From assembly GCF_009917485.1 (NCBI RefSeq), contig NZ_QZDT01000020.1, positions 18,647 through 82,646 on the forward strand: a stretch of DNA of 64,000 nt, given 5' to 3'. Each line of letters begins with the position of its first letter. Within the stretch, counting starts at the first letter, position 1. Below the pieces are notes generated by a model. It did no database searches. It was not told the origin of the DNA and saw only the letters and a program-made list of their open reading frames with translations. This document shows positions 1 to 7,871 of this stretch, in pieces. Source of the stretch: Parablautia muri. GTDB taxonomy: Bacteria > Bacillota > Clostridia > Lachnospirales > Lachnospiraceae. The position numbers and the translations under genes are program-made.

Positions 1-340
1 TTCTAATATCCTCATCCAAACCTGTCTTATCCCCAAGTACACGCACACACATTCGATTCTTTTTGGCTGTGGTCAGACAGGTTTTCATATAATTGCGTAA
101 AAGTTTCATGAGCGCATCCACTTCCTCCTTGGGACGGCTCCAATTCTCTGTGCTGAAGGCGTATACGGTAAGATACTGAATTCCCATCCGATAGGCCTCC
201 TCACAAATAACCTCTACGGTCTTTGCCCCCTGAATATGTCCATAATTTCTTGGCATTCCCTTACTCTTTGCCCATCTTCCATTGCCATCTAATATTATCG
301 CCACATGCTTTGGCATTACCAGATCCTTTTTTTCTGCCAT
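1..340 (-). CDS. uppS: Isoprenyl transferase (undecaprenyl diphosphate synthase), 5' part
   Basis: This is a cis-prenyltransferase that condenses farnesyl diphosphate with isopentenyl diphosphate to make the C55 carrier lipid for cell wall synthesis. Only the first 113 codons lie in the window; the gene runs off the left edge. Translating the minus strand gives the family signature HVAIILDGNGRWA, with the metal-binding Asp at about residue 18, followed by GHIQGA and TVYAFSTENWSRP, all typical of UppS. The ATG at 340 is preceded by AGAGAGG. It follows frr, as in Bacillus, where uppS ends the pyrH-frr-uppS run. Confidence 0.95.
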   Translation of the reverse strand, partial: MAEKKDLVMPKHVAIILDGNGRWAKSKGMPRNYGHIQGAKTVEVICEEAYRMGIQYLTVYAFSTENWSRPKEEVDALMKLLRNYMKTCLTTAKKNRMCVRVLGDKTGLDEDIR

Positions 341-494
341 AAGACAAAACCTCTCTTGCGGAAATAAAGGGCAACACGACTAAAACATAATCGCCTGCCC
401 CTCCTTCTTTATGAATTTATGTTCTGATACGAAGAAATATCAAGCGCTGTCACACTTCGCAATCCAGCTTATTCACTGTTCAAAGCTCCCTATC

Positions 495-1046
495 CTATAC
501 CGTAAGGATTTCCTTTGATTTTTCCTCCATTAGCTTATCAACATCCTTAATATATTTATCTGTCAGCTTTTGCAGTTCATCCGTAAGCTCCTTAATTTCA
601 TCTTCCGATACCTCTGCCTTCGCTAACTTTTTGAACGCATCATTTCCATCTCTTCTGATATTGCGGATGGCAACCTTGCTTTCCTCTGCCTTCTTTTTAA
701 CATCCTTTACCAAATCTTTTCTGCGCTCCTCAGTAAGCTCAGGAAATGTAAGTCTTATAACCGATCCGTCATTGGAAGGTGTTATGCCAATATCAGATGC
801 CATAATCGCTTTCTCGATTGCCTTAATCAAAGATTTTTCCCATGGGGCAATCTGAATCATTCTAGCGTCAGGAACCGTGACATTTCCCACCTGCTGAATC
901 GGTGTAGGCGTTCCATAATAATCCACCCGAAGCTTGTCAAGTACATGGGGATTGGCACGCCCTGCTCTGATTCCCTGATAATCTCCATCCAGATGCTCAT
1001 ACGTTTTTTTCATTTTATTATTATAAATTTCTAATCTCTCATCCAT
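495..1046 (-). CDS. frr: Ribosome recycling factor
   Basis: RRF splits post-termination ribosomes together with EF-G. The 183-residue product has the usual family length and recognisable blocks: the N-terminal YEHLDGDYQGIRAGRANP, the middle IQIAPWEKSLI, and the C-terminal LTEERRKDLVKDVKKKAEE. The start is the ATG at 1046 behind GAAAGGG. It lies between pyrH and uppS, the standard Firmicute order, and is probably cotranscribed with them. Confidence 0.97.
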   Translation of the reverse strand: MDERLEIYNNKMKKTYEHLDGDYQGIRAGRANPHVLDKLRVDYYGTPTPIQQVGNVTVPDARMIQIAPWEKSLIKAIEKAIMASDIGITPSNDGSVIRLTFPELTEERRKDLVKDVKKKAEESKVAIRNIRRDGNDAFKKLAKAEVSEDEIKELTDELQKLTDKYIKDVDKLMEEKSKEILTV

Positions 1047-1118
1047 TTTATAAGCCCTTTCATTATATAGCCGTTTCCACCCAGAAACATTTATCCGCTT
1101 AGATACGTTAAGTTTTTA

Positions 1119-1814
1119 TCACACGGTTATTTTCGTTCCGCTGAATTTCCCCCTGACAGTGTTCACAATGCTGTCCGCTTCATTTAGGCCAAATACCCAC
1201 ATGGGCATCTTATTTTCCCTAGCCAATATGGACGCTGTCATATCTACCACCTGAAGGTTAGCCGCAATCACATCATCTATACTGAGCTCGTCATACTTCT
1301 GCGCTGCCGGATTCATCTTCGGATCACTGTCATAGACACCGTCAATTGACTTCGCAAGCAAAATCACATCAGCCTCTACTTCTACCGCCCGAAGCACTAC
1401 TCCCGTATCAGTAGAGAAATAAGGATGCCCTGTTCCTCCTGCAAAGAAAACCACCATACCTTTTTCAAAATATTGATTGGCTCTATCCTTTGAAAAAAGC
1501 TTTGTAAAAGATCCGCACGCAAAAGGTGTAAGAATTGCAGTCTTCATACCCACACTGCGAAAAATTTCAGACACATAAATACAGTTCATGACCGTTGCAA
1601 GCATACCAATCTGGTCAGCCTTCACTCTGTCAATGGCTTCACTCGTTCTCCCCCGCCAGAAATTTCCTCCACCTGTGACTACTCCTACCTGGATATCATC
1701 ATCCAAAAGCTGCTTCACCTGCAAAGCAACACCGCGCACCGTATCCTCATCAAATCCGGTTTTCTTATCTCCTGCCAACGCCTCACCACTTAATTTCAGT
1801 AAAATTCTCTGCAT
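1119..1814 (-). CDS. pyrH: UMP kinase
   Basis: PyrH phosphorylates UMP to UDP in pyrimidine nucleotide synthesis and belongs to the amino acid kinase fold. The 231-residue protein opens with RILLKLSGEAL, has the glycine-rich GVVTGGGNFWRG nucleotide-binding loop near residue 45, the VVFFAGGTGHPYFSTDT stretch near residue 120 and a DGVYDSDPK segment. The length is slightly short of the usual 235 to 240 residues but nothing is missing. The start ATG follows GGAGGCCTGAGGG. It lies downstream of the bactofilin gene. Confidence 0.97.
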   Translation of the reverse strand: MQRILLKLSGEALAGDKKTGFDEDTVRGVALQVKQLLDDDIQVGVVTGGGNFWRGRTSEAIDRVKADQIGMLATVMNCIYVSEIFRSVGMKTAILTPFACGSFTKLFSKDRANQYFEKGMVVFFAGGTGHPYFSTDTGVVLRAVEVEADVILLAKSIDGVYDSDPKMNPAAQKYDELSIDDVIAANLQVVDMTASILARENKMPMWVFGLNEADSIVNTVRGKFSGTKITV

Positions 1815-1847
1815 AAGAATCCCTCAGGCCTCCAATCATCTGCAAAT

Positions 1848-2702
1848 CTATTTTATTTTTTTCAATTCTTCAAAGAAGGATGAAGGATTAACTTCAGCAT
1901 AGCACTGTGAACACATACCTTCAATTACAGCACCATTGTTAATCTGTACTGATTTAGACTTAATATCCCCCATAACGATTGCTGATGCATCTAAAATAAC
2001 CGGCCCTCTTACATCAATGTCACCCTTTACAGCCCCTGCAATCACAGCGCTGTTTGCATAAATATTGCCAAGAATAACTGTGCTCTGTCCCACCTTAATG
2101 CTTCCCTGGCTTCTAAGCTCTCCGGTTACTCTTGCACCGTCTGCAAAAATTTCCGCTGCCTGAGAATTTCCCTGTATAATACCGGTAATGTTTAACTTGC
2201 CTAAAGCTTCTACATTTCCTACAATGCTTCCTCTCACTTCAAGGGCGCCTTCCGTTGCTATATTTCCGTTGATAATCATGGACTCCGTAAGTATGGAAGT
2301 TTCATCAGTAGGCTTTTTGGAAGAATTATCTATCATTGTAACTGGCTCCTTCTTTTCTACTACGGGCGGCTCGTAAACCGGTTCCGGATCTTCGGGCACT
2401 TTTACATCCTCTACATTTTCAAGCATCTGACTTAAATCTGCGGCAAAATCATTCACCGTAACCGATGCAACGCTCTCTGGTGTGTATTTTGGTTCATTTC
2501 TGGACATATAAGATATTGTATTTGTATTTTCCAGCACGCTCGGTGATGCATCCGATACATCTTCCGCTTCATCCGCAACCTTTTCCTCCGTTGTTGTTTC
2601 CTCCTTGACAGTTTCTTCCACTACTTCTTCAGCGCCTTCTTCCGGCAAGAGTTCGTTTACTGCCTGAGATAAATCATCCTTTAAATCTGAGAAAAAACCC
2701 AT
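1848..2702 (-). CDS. Bactofilin-family polymer-forming protein with long acidic N-terminal region
   Basis: Bactofilins form right-handed beta-helical filaments that scaffold envelope enzymes. Residues 1 to about 130 are acidic and low in complexity (many Glu, Val, Thr). From about residue 135 a bactofilin core begins, with repeats such as NGNIATEGALEVRGSIVGNVEA and GDIDVRGPVILDASAIVMGDI, typical of the stacked beta-helix. The tail EGMCSQCYAE carries a Cys pair. It is next to a membrane-anchored polysaccharide deacetylase, so the two may act together on the cell wall; this is inferred from adjacency. Confidence 0.85.
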   Translation of the reverse strand: MGFFSDLKDDLSQAVNELLPEEGAEEVVEETVKEETTTEEKVADEAEDVSDASPSVLENTNTISYMSRNEPKYTPESVASVTVNDFAADLSQMLENVEDVKVPEDPEPVYEPPVVEKKEPVTMIDNSSKKPTDETSILTESMIINGNIATEGALEVRGSIVGNVEALGKLNITGIIQGNSQAAEIFADGARVTGELRSQGSIKVGQSTVILGNIYANSAVIAGAVKGDIDVRGPVILDASAIVMGDIKSKSVQINNGAVIEGMCSQCYAEVNPSSFFEELKKIK

Positions 2703-2729
2703 CTTTAAAATCCTCCATTCTTATCTTGC

Positions 2730-3656
2730 TTAATTTATGTTAGTTGATAAAACATGCTGAACTGGCTTCGTTTCATCCGTAATTGGTAAAATGACAGTAT
2801 CTCCCCGCTCCTGAATTACCTTTATTACCTCCGGGAGCGCTTCCACCGTTGTTACCTTATCTTTGGCATCATGCATTAAAATCATACCTATATTCACGCT
2901 ATCTAACTTATTAACACAATTATCTACAAAGGCATCTACGCTTAAGTCCTCTCTGACCGCATCTCCTGAGGAAATATTCCAATCAAAATAGGTTATTCCA
3001 TTTTCATTCAAATATGCAATCAGCTCCTGCATTTCTACGTTACTTACCGTATTAGAACTGCCCCCCGGGAAACGATAGTATCTGGGCCAGATGCCTGTAA
3101 TCTGATATAGATATTCCTGCAGCTTCGTCAAATCCTCCACAAAGCTTTCCTTGCTCTCATAAATTTCATCATATTTGTGACTGTAAGAATGCATCGCCAA
3201 GGTATGGCCCTCGTCCACAATTCTCTGATACATGCGAGTAGAATGTTCATCCGTCTTCCCTACCACAAAAAAAGTGGCGTGCACATCATATTCCTTTAAA
3301 ACATCCAAAATTTTATCCGTATTTGCACTTGGCCCATCATCAAAAGTCAGGTACACTTCTTTTACAATACCGTCAGTATCCGCCTGTAAGTCTTCCGTAT
3401 CCTGCTGCACATCTTCTTCCTTATTGCGGGCTGATTCCTCAATGCCAGATGAAGTAAATACATCTGCCCCGGCGCTTTTCTCCTTTTCTGTCAGAAGCAT
3501 AGCCTCTAATTCTTTCACCCTGCTTTCAAGAGAAACAACACGCACCCCAAGTAAAATACTCACTATAACCGGAATTATAATTGCCGCCGCAATCGTCCCT
3601 AATATGATCTTTTTGAGCCGCCGAATCCTTTTACGCCGATCATATCCTCCCGTCAT
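2730..3656 (-). CDS. Membrane-anchored polysaccharide deacetylase (NodB/CE4 domain)
   Basis: This is probably an extracellular deacetylase of peptidoglycan or another GlcNAc polymer. The protein has a basic N-terminus, one membrane segment (about residues 15 to 36), a short coiled coil and acidic linker to about residue 100, and then a NodB domain. CE4 motif 1 is TFDDGPS, motif 2 the zinc-binding HSYSHKY, motif 3 RFPGGSSN, and motif 5 LMHD. The start ATG follows AAGGAGTTAAGGG. A promoter lies just upstream, so it may head the deacetylase-bactofilin-pyrH-frr-uppS unit. Confidence 0.9.
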   Translation of the reverse strand: MTGGYDRRKRIRRLKKIILGTIAAAIIIPVIVSILLGVRVVSLESRVKELEAMLLTEKEKSAGADVFTSSGIEESARNKEEDVQQDTEDLQADTDGIVKEVYLTFDDGPSANTDKILDVLKEYDVHATFFVVGKTDEHSTRMYQRIVDEGHTLAMHSYSHKYDEIYESKESFVEDLTKLQEYLYQITGIWPRYYRFPGGSSNTVSNVEMQELIAYLNENGITYFDWNISSGDAVREDLSVDAFVDNCVNKLDSVNIGMILMHDAKDKVTTVEALPEVIKVIQERGDTVILPITDETKPVQHVLSTNIN

Positions 3657-3689
3657 AAGCCCTTAACTCCTTGTAAAACACTTGCACAT

Positions 3690-3717
3690 ATTGTAACACA
3701 ATATACTTTTATGTGAA
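3690..3717 (-). promoter_or_regulatory. Putative sigma-A promoter for the deacetylase-pyrH-frr unit
   Basis: On the minus strand TTCACA and TACAAT are separated by 16 bases, about 35 bases before the deacetylase start. A second -10-like TATAAT lies further upstream at 3862 to 3867 without a convincing -35 box. Assigned by consensus only. Confidence 0.45.
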
Positions 3718-3940
3718 AGAGTTAAATTAATTACTGTTCACCTCGTAAGCAGCAATCCATAACAGTTCAAACAAGCTGAGCTGTTGCAGAAACTCATCCT
3801 TTTCCCATTAAGGAGTCCTGAAAAAAGACAAAATACCGCTACGTTTATCCTACTTTAACCCATTATACTAAATTATGGATTTACAATCTACATTTTTTGT
3901 GGATTTTTTTACTTTTTCTATCACTTTTTTTACCTACATA

Positions 3941-3974
3941 AAAATCGGGGTTCCACATAAGGAATCCCGATTTT
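3941..3974 (-). terminator. Intrinsic terminator-like hairpin after tsf
   Basis: The arms at 3941 to 3954 and 3961 to 3974 pair over 14 bases with one G-U pair (AAAATCGGGATTCC on the minus strand), with a 6-base loop and TTTTATG at the 3' side in the minus direction. It lies 50 bases after the tsf stop and would end the rpsB-tsf transcript. The rest of the 3657 to 4023 interval is AT-rich and holds no gene I can support. Confidence 0.75.
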
Positions 3975-4023
3975 AAAACCTGCCAGCTTCTCACCACCAG
4001 CTGTCAGATACATGATTCTCTCA

Positions 4024-4962
4024 CTACATACCTGCCTGAGCTGCAACCTCTGCTGCGAAATCATCCACCTTTTTCTCCAAGCCTTCACCGGTTTCAAAGC
4101 GAACAAATTTCTTGATAGAAAGGTTCGCACTGTTTTCTTTTGCAACCTGCGCCACATACTGTGCAACAGTTTGTTTGCCGTCCTCAGCCTTTACATATAC
4201 CTGCTCTAACAGACAAACCTCTTTCAGCTCCTTATTAAGACGTCCTGTCACAGCACCCTCAATCACCTTCTCCGGCTTGCCTGCCATCTTAGGGTCATTG
4301 GCAATCTGCGCTAACAGAATTTCTTTTTCATGAGCCTTATATTCTTCCGAAACCTCTGCTGTGGACACATATTTAGGAGACAATGCAGCAACCTGCATAG
4401 CAAGGTTTGTCAAAGCTTCTTTAACCGCATCGTTTACTACATCCGTATCCGCCTCAACGATAACGCCAATTCTTCCGCCACCATGTACATAAGACACAAC
4501 ACAGCCATTTTCAGCAGTTACCTTCTCAAATCTTCTGATATTTAAATTCTCGCCGATCTTTGCAATCTTCTCAACAAGTGCATCTTTTACCGTTTTGGAT
4601 GCGTCAAGATTCCAGCTCTCCGCCATGAATGCATCCATGTCAGCCGCATCAGATTCAACTGCCTGCTTTGCAACCGCATCTACAAAAGTCTGGAATTCTT
4701 CATTCTTCGCTACAAAGTCTGTTTCAGAGTTAACCTCTACCACTGCCGCTGTCTTATCGTCCTTAAGGGCTACCTTGCAAAGTCCTTCCGCAGCAATTCT
4801 GCCAGCCTTCTTTTCCGCCTTTGCCTGTCCGTTCTTTCTAAGGAACTCAACCGCAGCATCCATATCTCCGTCTGTTTCTCCAAGGGCTTTCTTGCAGTCC
4901 ATCATGCCTGCCCCGGTCATCTCTCTTAATTCTTTCACCATAGCCGCTGTAATATTAGCCAT
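4024..4962 (-). CDS. tsf: Elongation factor Ts
   Basis: EF-Ts is the nucleotide exchange factor for EF-Tu. It begins MANITAAMVKELREMTGAGMMDCKKAL, whose TGAGMMDCKKAL block is the N-terminal EF-Tu-binding motif, and continues into an EKAGRIAAEG-type stretch and two coiled-coil domains. The ATG at 4962 is chosen over one 12 bases upstream because GGAGGAAAAA lies directly before it; this gives 312 residues. It is paired with rpsB as in nearly all bacteria. Confidence 0.97.
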   Translation of the reverse strand: MANITAAMVKELREMTGAGMMDCKKALGETDGDMDAAVEFLRKNGQAKAEKKAGRIAAEGLCKVALKDDKTAAVVEVNSETDFVAKNEEFQTFVDAVAKQAVESDAADMDAFMAESWNLDASKTVKDALVEKIAKIGENLNIRRFEKVTAENGCVVSYVHGGGRIGVIVEADTDVVNDAVKEALTNLAMQVAALSPKYVSTAEVSEEYKAHEKEILLAQIANDPKMAGKPEKVIEGAVTGRLNKELKEVCLLEQVYVKAEDGKQTVAQYVAQVAKENSANLSIKKFVRFETGEGLEKKVDDFAAEVAAQAGM

Positions 4963-5048
4963 TTTTTCCTCCATTTCCAGGCGCTCTCTTAACTATCAAT
5001 GCCACATCAATTTTAAGTAACCATATCTCTGCATAAGCGCCAAACTAT

Positions 5049-5828
5049 TTATTCCGCATCTGCTGCTACAATTTCCTCAATATCCTTAGGTTCCGATGCT
5101 TCTTCAGCCGCTGCCGCTTCTTCCATCTGATCCTCTACATTCTCCTCACCCTGATTTGCCTCAATTACAGCATCCGCCATCTTAGACGCAATCAGCTTAA
5201 CGGCACGGATTGCATCATCATTACCAGGAATAATATAATCCAGTTCCTCCGGATCACAGTTGGTATCACCAATACCAATCAAAGTAATGCCCAGTGCATG
5301 TGCTTCCTGCACGCAGATTCTTTCCTTCTTAGGGTCTACCACAAAAACAGCATCTGGAATCCTGCTCATATTCTTGATACCGCCTAAGTTCTTCTCAAGC
5401 TTTTCCCATTCCTTCTTAAGGGCGATAACCTCTTTCTTCGGAAGAACATCAAAAGTACCGTCTTCTGCCATAGTCTCAATTGCCCTTAAACGCTCAATTC
5501 TACTCTGGATGGTCTTAAAGTTGGTCATCATACCACCTAACCATCTCTCATTCACATAATACATACCACAGCGCTCTGCCTCCGCCTTAACAGCATCCTG
5601 CGCCTGCTTCTTTGTTCCAACAAACAGGATTGTTCCGCCCTGTGAAGCGATTTCGAACACTGCCCTGTAAGCCTCATCAACCTTCCCCACAGATTTCTGC
5701 AAATCGATAATGTGGATACCATTTCTCTCTGTGAAGATGTAAGGAGCCATCTTAGGGTTCCATCTTCTTGTCTGATGTCCAAAATGAACACCTGCCTCTA
5801 ACAACTGCTTCATTGAAATAACACTCAT
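5049..5828 (-). CDS. rpsB: 30S ribosomal protein S2
   Basis: S2 is a late-assembling small-subunit protein. The 259 residues carry the family signatures [26 protein letters not shown] at the N-terminus and [12 protein letters not shown] in the middle, plus [14 protein letters not shown]. The last 35 residues are an acidic, Ala/Glu-rich extension, common in this family. The start is at 5828 with a GGAGGTAGAAC ribosome site. It heads the rpsB-tsf unit. Confidence 0.97.
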   Translation of the reverse strand: MSVISMKQLLEAGVHFGHQTRRWNPKMAPYIFTERNGIHIIDLQKSVGKVDEAYRAVFEIASQGGTILFVGTKKQAQDAVKAEAERCGMYYVNERWLGGMMTNFKTIQSRIERLRAIETMAEDGTFDVLPKKEVIALKKEWEKLEKNLGGIKNMSRIPDAVFVVDPKKERICVQEAHALGITLIGIGDTNCDPEELDYIIPGNDDAIRAVKLIASKMADAVIEANQGEENVEDQMEEAAAAEEASEPKDIEEIVAADAE

Positions 5829-5930
5829 TGTTCTACCTCCATTTGGTTTTTCTTCCGCATATTTTCTTCTCTCCTGCAGACCCTTTCGCTATGCCGTTCA
5901 CACAGCGTTCAAAAAAGCACCAACATTCAA

Positions 5931-5959
5931 TCAATATGCGTGTTTTATTGTCATGTCAA
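5931..5959 (-). promoter_or_regulatory. rpsB: rpsB promoter
   Basis: The minus strand has a perfect -35 TTGACA, a 17-base spacer and -10 TATTGA, which predicts a leader of about 95 bases before rpsB. I did not find a known S2-binding leader structure in it by eye. Confidence 0.65.
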
Positions 5960-6033
5960 GAAATTATAACATAAAGATTATCGGCCTGCAAGAAATTTTT
6001 CATGTAAATCTCCCATTATTTTTATATTTAAAC

Positions 6034-6061
6034 TTGCGAAAAAATGCATATTTATTATAAT
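6034..6061 (+). promoter_or_regulatory. asnA: asnA promoter
   Basis: On the plus strand TTGCGA and a perfect TATAAT are separated by 16 bases. It lies about 110 bases before the asnA start and is divergent from the rpsB promoter. Confidence 0.6.
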
Positions 6062-6135
6062 AAGTATTGGCCGCGGCAGCCGCCAAATATCCGTGCAGGC
6101 ACGTCTGCTTGGCTCGTTGCCCGCGGGAATAAAAA
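6062..6135 (+). promoter_or_regulatory. Structured 5' leader of asnA (candidate cis-regulatory RNA)
   Basis: Nested complementary segments fold this short GC-rich leader in an otherwise AT-rich region. CGTG/CACG pair at 6092 to 6095 and 6100 to 6103. GCCAA/TTGGC pair at 6082 to 6086 and 6109 to 6113. An outer TATT/AATA pair joins 6065 to 6068 and 6128 to 6131, and CCGCGG-type pairing lies in between. No T-box sequence (AGGGTGGNACCGCG) is present. Function is unknown; asparagine or nitrogen control is a guess from the gene downstream. Confidence 0.45.
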
Positions 6136-6172
6136 ACTGTAAAGAAACGTAAAAATGAAAGGATTGAGATCT

Positions 6173-7183
6173 ATGAAGCAATGTATCATTCCCGATGACT
6201 ATCAATCAGCATTAAATCTTCACGAAACCCAGATTGCAATCAAAACGGTAAAAGATTTTTTCCAGAATCTTCTGTCGGAACGATTAAATCTTTTGCGGGT
6301 ATCAGCGCCTTTGTTCGTGGACCCTTCTTCCGGATTAAATGACAATCTAAACGGTGTGGAACGCCCCGTTTCCTTTGGTATTAAAGAGCAGGGCGATGCA
6401 CAAGCGGAGATTGTTCATTCCCTTGCAAAATGGAAACGCTACGCGCTGAAAAAATATGGTTTTCAGATGGGCGAGGGTCTGTACACTGACATGAGCGCCA
6501 TCCGCCGGGACGAAGAAACCGACAATATACATTCTATCTACGTAGACCAGTGGGACTGGGAAAAAATCATATCCGGAGAGCAGCGCTGTATGGATACCCT
6601 TAAGGATACGGTGCGGAATGTATATAAGGTTCTGCGGAAAACAGAAAAGTATATGTCCATCCGCTACGACTACATAAAAGAACTATTACCGGAAGAAATA
6701 TTTTTCATCACCACCCAGGCGCTGGAAGACCTCTACCCTGATTGTTCTCCCAAAGAACGGGAATATCACATCACCAAAGAAAAAGGCGCCGTCTGCCTTA
6801 TGCAGATTGGCGATTTGCTTGCATCCGGCATCCCTCATGACGGCCGTGCCCCAGACTATGACGATTGGGCATTAAATGCCGACATTTTGGTTTATTATCC
6901 CGTACTGGATATTGCCTTAGAGCTTTCCTCTATGGGAATCCGTGTGGACGCTGTTTCCTTACAGAGCCAGTTGCAAAAAGCAGGCTGCGTAGAGCGGGCT
7001 CATCTGCCCTTCCAGAAAGCTATCCTGAATAACGAACTGCCTTTCACAATCGGGGGTGGTATTGGCCAATCCAGAATTTGCATGTTTTTCCTGCGCAAAG
7101 CCCACATTGGTGAAGTTCAATCTTCCCTCTGGCCTGCATCCGCAATGGAAGAACTCACCAAAAAAGGAGTCTCCATTTTATAA
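6173..7183 (+). CDS. asnA: Aspartate-ammonia ligase (asparagine synthetase A)
   Basis: AsnA makes asparagine from aspartate, ammonia and ATP, with a class II aminoacyl-tRNA-synthetase-like fold. The product (336 residues from the ATG at 6173) has the early ETQIAIKTVKDFFQ block, LNDNLNGVERPVSF, the AEIVHSLAKWKRYAL stretch, and the C-terminal motif 3-like TIGGGIGQSRICMFFL. An ATG 18 bases upstream (6155) is also in frame but has a poorer ribosome site than GAAAGGATTGAG. It is the only plus-strand host gene in the window and interrupts the Bacillus-like sigD-swrB-rpsB order. Confidence 0.95.
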   Translation: MKQCIIPDDYQSALNLHETQIAIKTVKDFFQNLLSERLNLLRVSAPLFVDPSSGLNDNLNGVERPVSFGIKEQGDAQAEIVHSLAKWKRYALKKYGFQMGEGLYTDMSAIRRDEETDNIHSIYVDQWDWEKIISGEQRCMDTLKDTVRNVYKVLRKTEKYMSIRYDYIKELLPEEIFFITTQALEDLYPDCSPKEREYHITKEKGAVCLMQIGDLLASGIPHDGRAPDYDDWALNADILVYYPVLDIALELSSMGIRVDAVSLQSQLQKAGCVERAHLPFQKAILNNELPFTIGGGIGQSRICMFFLRKAHIGEVQSSLWPASAMEELTKKGVSIL

Positions 7184-7239
7184 TAGGCAGCAAGCTGCCA
7201 TGGTACCAGGGCAGCAGACTGTCCATCAATCCAAAAAAA

Positions 7240-7285
7240 GGAAATTGACAGGCATCTATCAAGCTGCCTGCAATTTCCATTCTTT
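7240..7285 (+). terminator. Intrinsic terminator after asnA
   Basis: GGAAATTG-A-CAGGCA pairs with TGCCTGCAATTTCC (arms at 7240 to 7254 and 7265 to 7278, one bulged A), followed by ATTCTTTTT on the plus strand. Confidence 0.8.
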
Positions 7286-7357
7286 TTACAATAAGCTGAC
7301 TCGCAGAGCGTGACAGCATTTGTTACATTTATCTTAGGTTGAAAAAACGCTCTGGTG

Positions 7358-7678
7358 TTACTTTAACAAATCCTTAAATTTTAATGCCTTCCCGATATCT
7401 CCCTCTACTTTAAGCATTTTCAGGCTTACTGCCTTTATGGGATCCAAATGCCCTTCTGCTATTCTCTGCAGTGTTTCTGCTTTACAGGTAAATAACGCAT
7501 CTCTGTCATGGTACTCATAAGGCTCCACATACAGCTTACCGTCCTTTGCTTCCACATAAAAGGTACCTTCCGCATCTCCCTCAATATTAAATTGATACGC
7601 CAGGTGCTCTTTCATGCCGCTCATATCTAACTGCGTAAATTTTTCTTTTACCATTGTAAAAAGTTCTTCAAAGTTCAT
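7358..7678 (-). CDS. SCP2-type sterol-binding-domain-like protein
   Basis: This small 106-residue protein resembles the SCP2 sterol carrier fold seen in many Clostridia. The middle GTFYVEAKDGKLYVEPYEYHDRDALFTCKAETLQRIAEG and the terminal LKVEGDIGKALKFKDLL match the usual pattern of the family, in which a lipid-like ligand is held in a hydrophobic tunnel. The ligand cannot be read from sequence. The gene is monocistronic: AGGAGGCGGC precedes the ATG, and a strong promoter with two similar inverted repeats lies upstream, suggesting control by a TetR-type repressor encoded elsewhere. Confidence 0.75.
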   Translation of the reverse strand: MNFEELFTMVKEKFTQLDMSGMKEHLAYQFNIEGDAEGTFYVEAKDGKLYVEPYEYHDRDALFTCKAETLQRIAEGHLDPIKAVSLKMLKVEGDIGKALKFKDLLK

Positions 7679-7698
7679 AAGCCGCCTCCTATTCTATC

Positions 7699-7755
7699 GA
7701 CCAACAGTCGAATTTATGATACATTAACTATAACATTTCCCCGACCGATGGTCAA
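7699..7755 (-). promoter_or_regulatory. SCP2-gene promoter with two operator-like inverted repeats
   Basis: On the minus strand -35 TTGACC (7750 to 7755), a 17-base spacer and -10 TATAGT (7727 to 7732) form a good promoter. Two related 11-mers flank the -10: GACCGATGGTC at 7743 to 7753, overlapping the -35, and GACCAACAGTC at 7699 to 7709 in the start region. Both have GACC...GTC dyads and agree at 8 of 11 positions, as expected for a dimeric TetR-like repressor. The regulator is not in the window. Confidence 0.6.
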
Positions 7756-7841
7756 GCCTGTTTCCACAAGATTCACTGTCAAAAACCACGTTTATGAGCA
7801 ATTCATGCTGCTATGCTTCGCAAGTCAGCTTATGGTATAAA

Positions 7842-7867
7842 AGCTGCTACCCCAAGGGATAACAGCT
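7842..7867 (-). terminator. Intrinsic terminator at the end of the fla/che operon
   Basis: In the minus direction AGCTGTTATCCC pairs with GGGGTAGCAGCT (12 positions including G-U pairs), followed by TTTTAT. It begins right after the stop of the last operon gene (7872) and is the first clear U-tract terminator downstream of flgB. Confidence 0.75.
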
Positions 7868-7871
7868 CTCT

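Noticed and set aside
7184..7357. T-box or riboswitch after asnA
   Set aside because: The hairpin followed by a T-run is a simple terminator; no specifier or T-box sequence is present.
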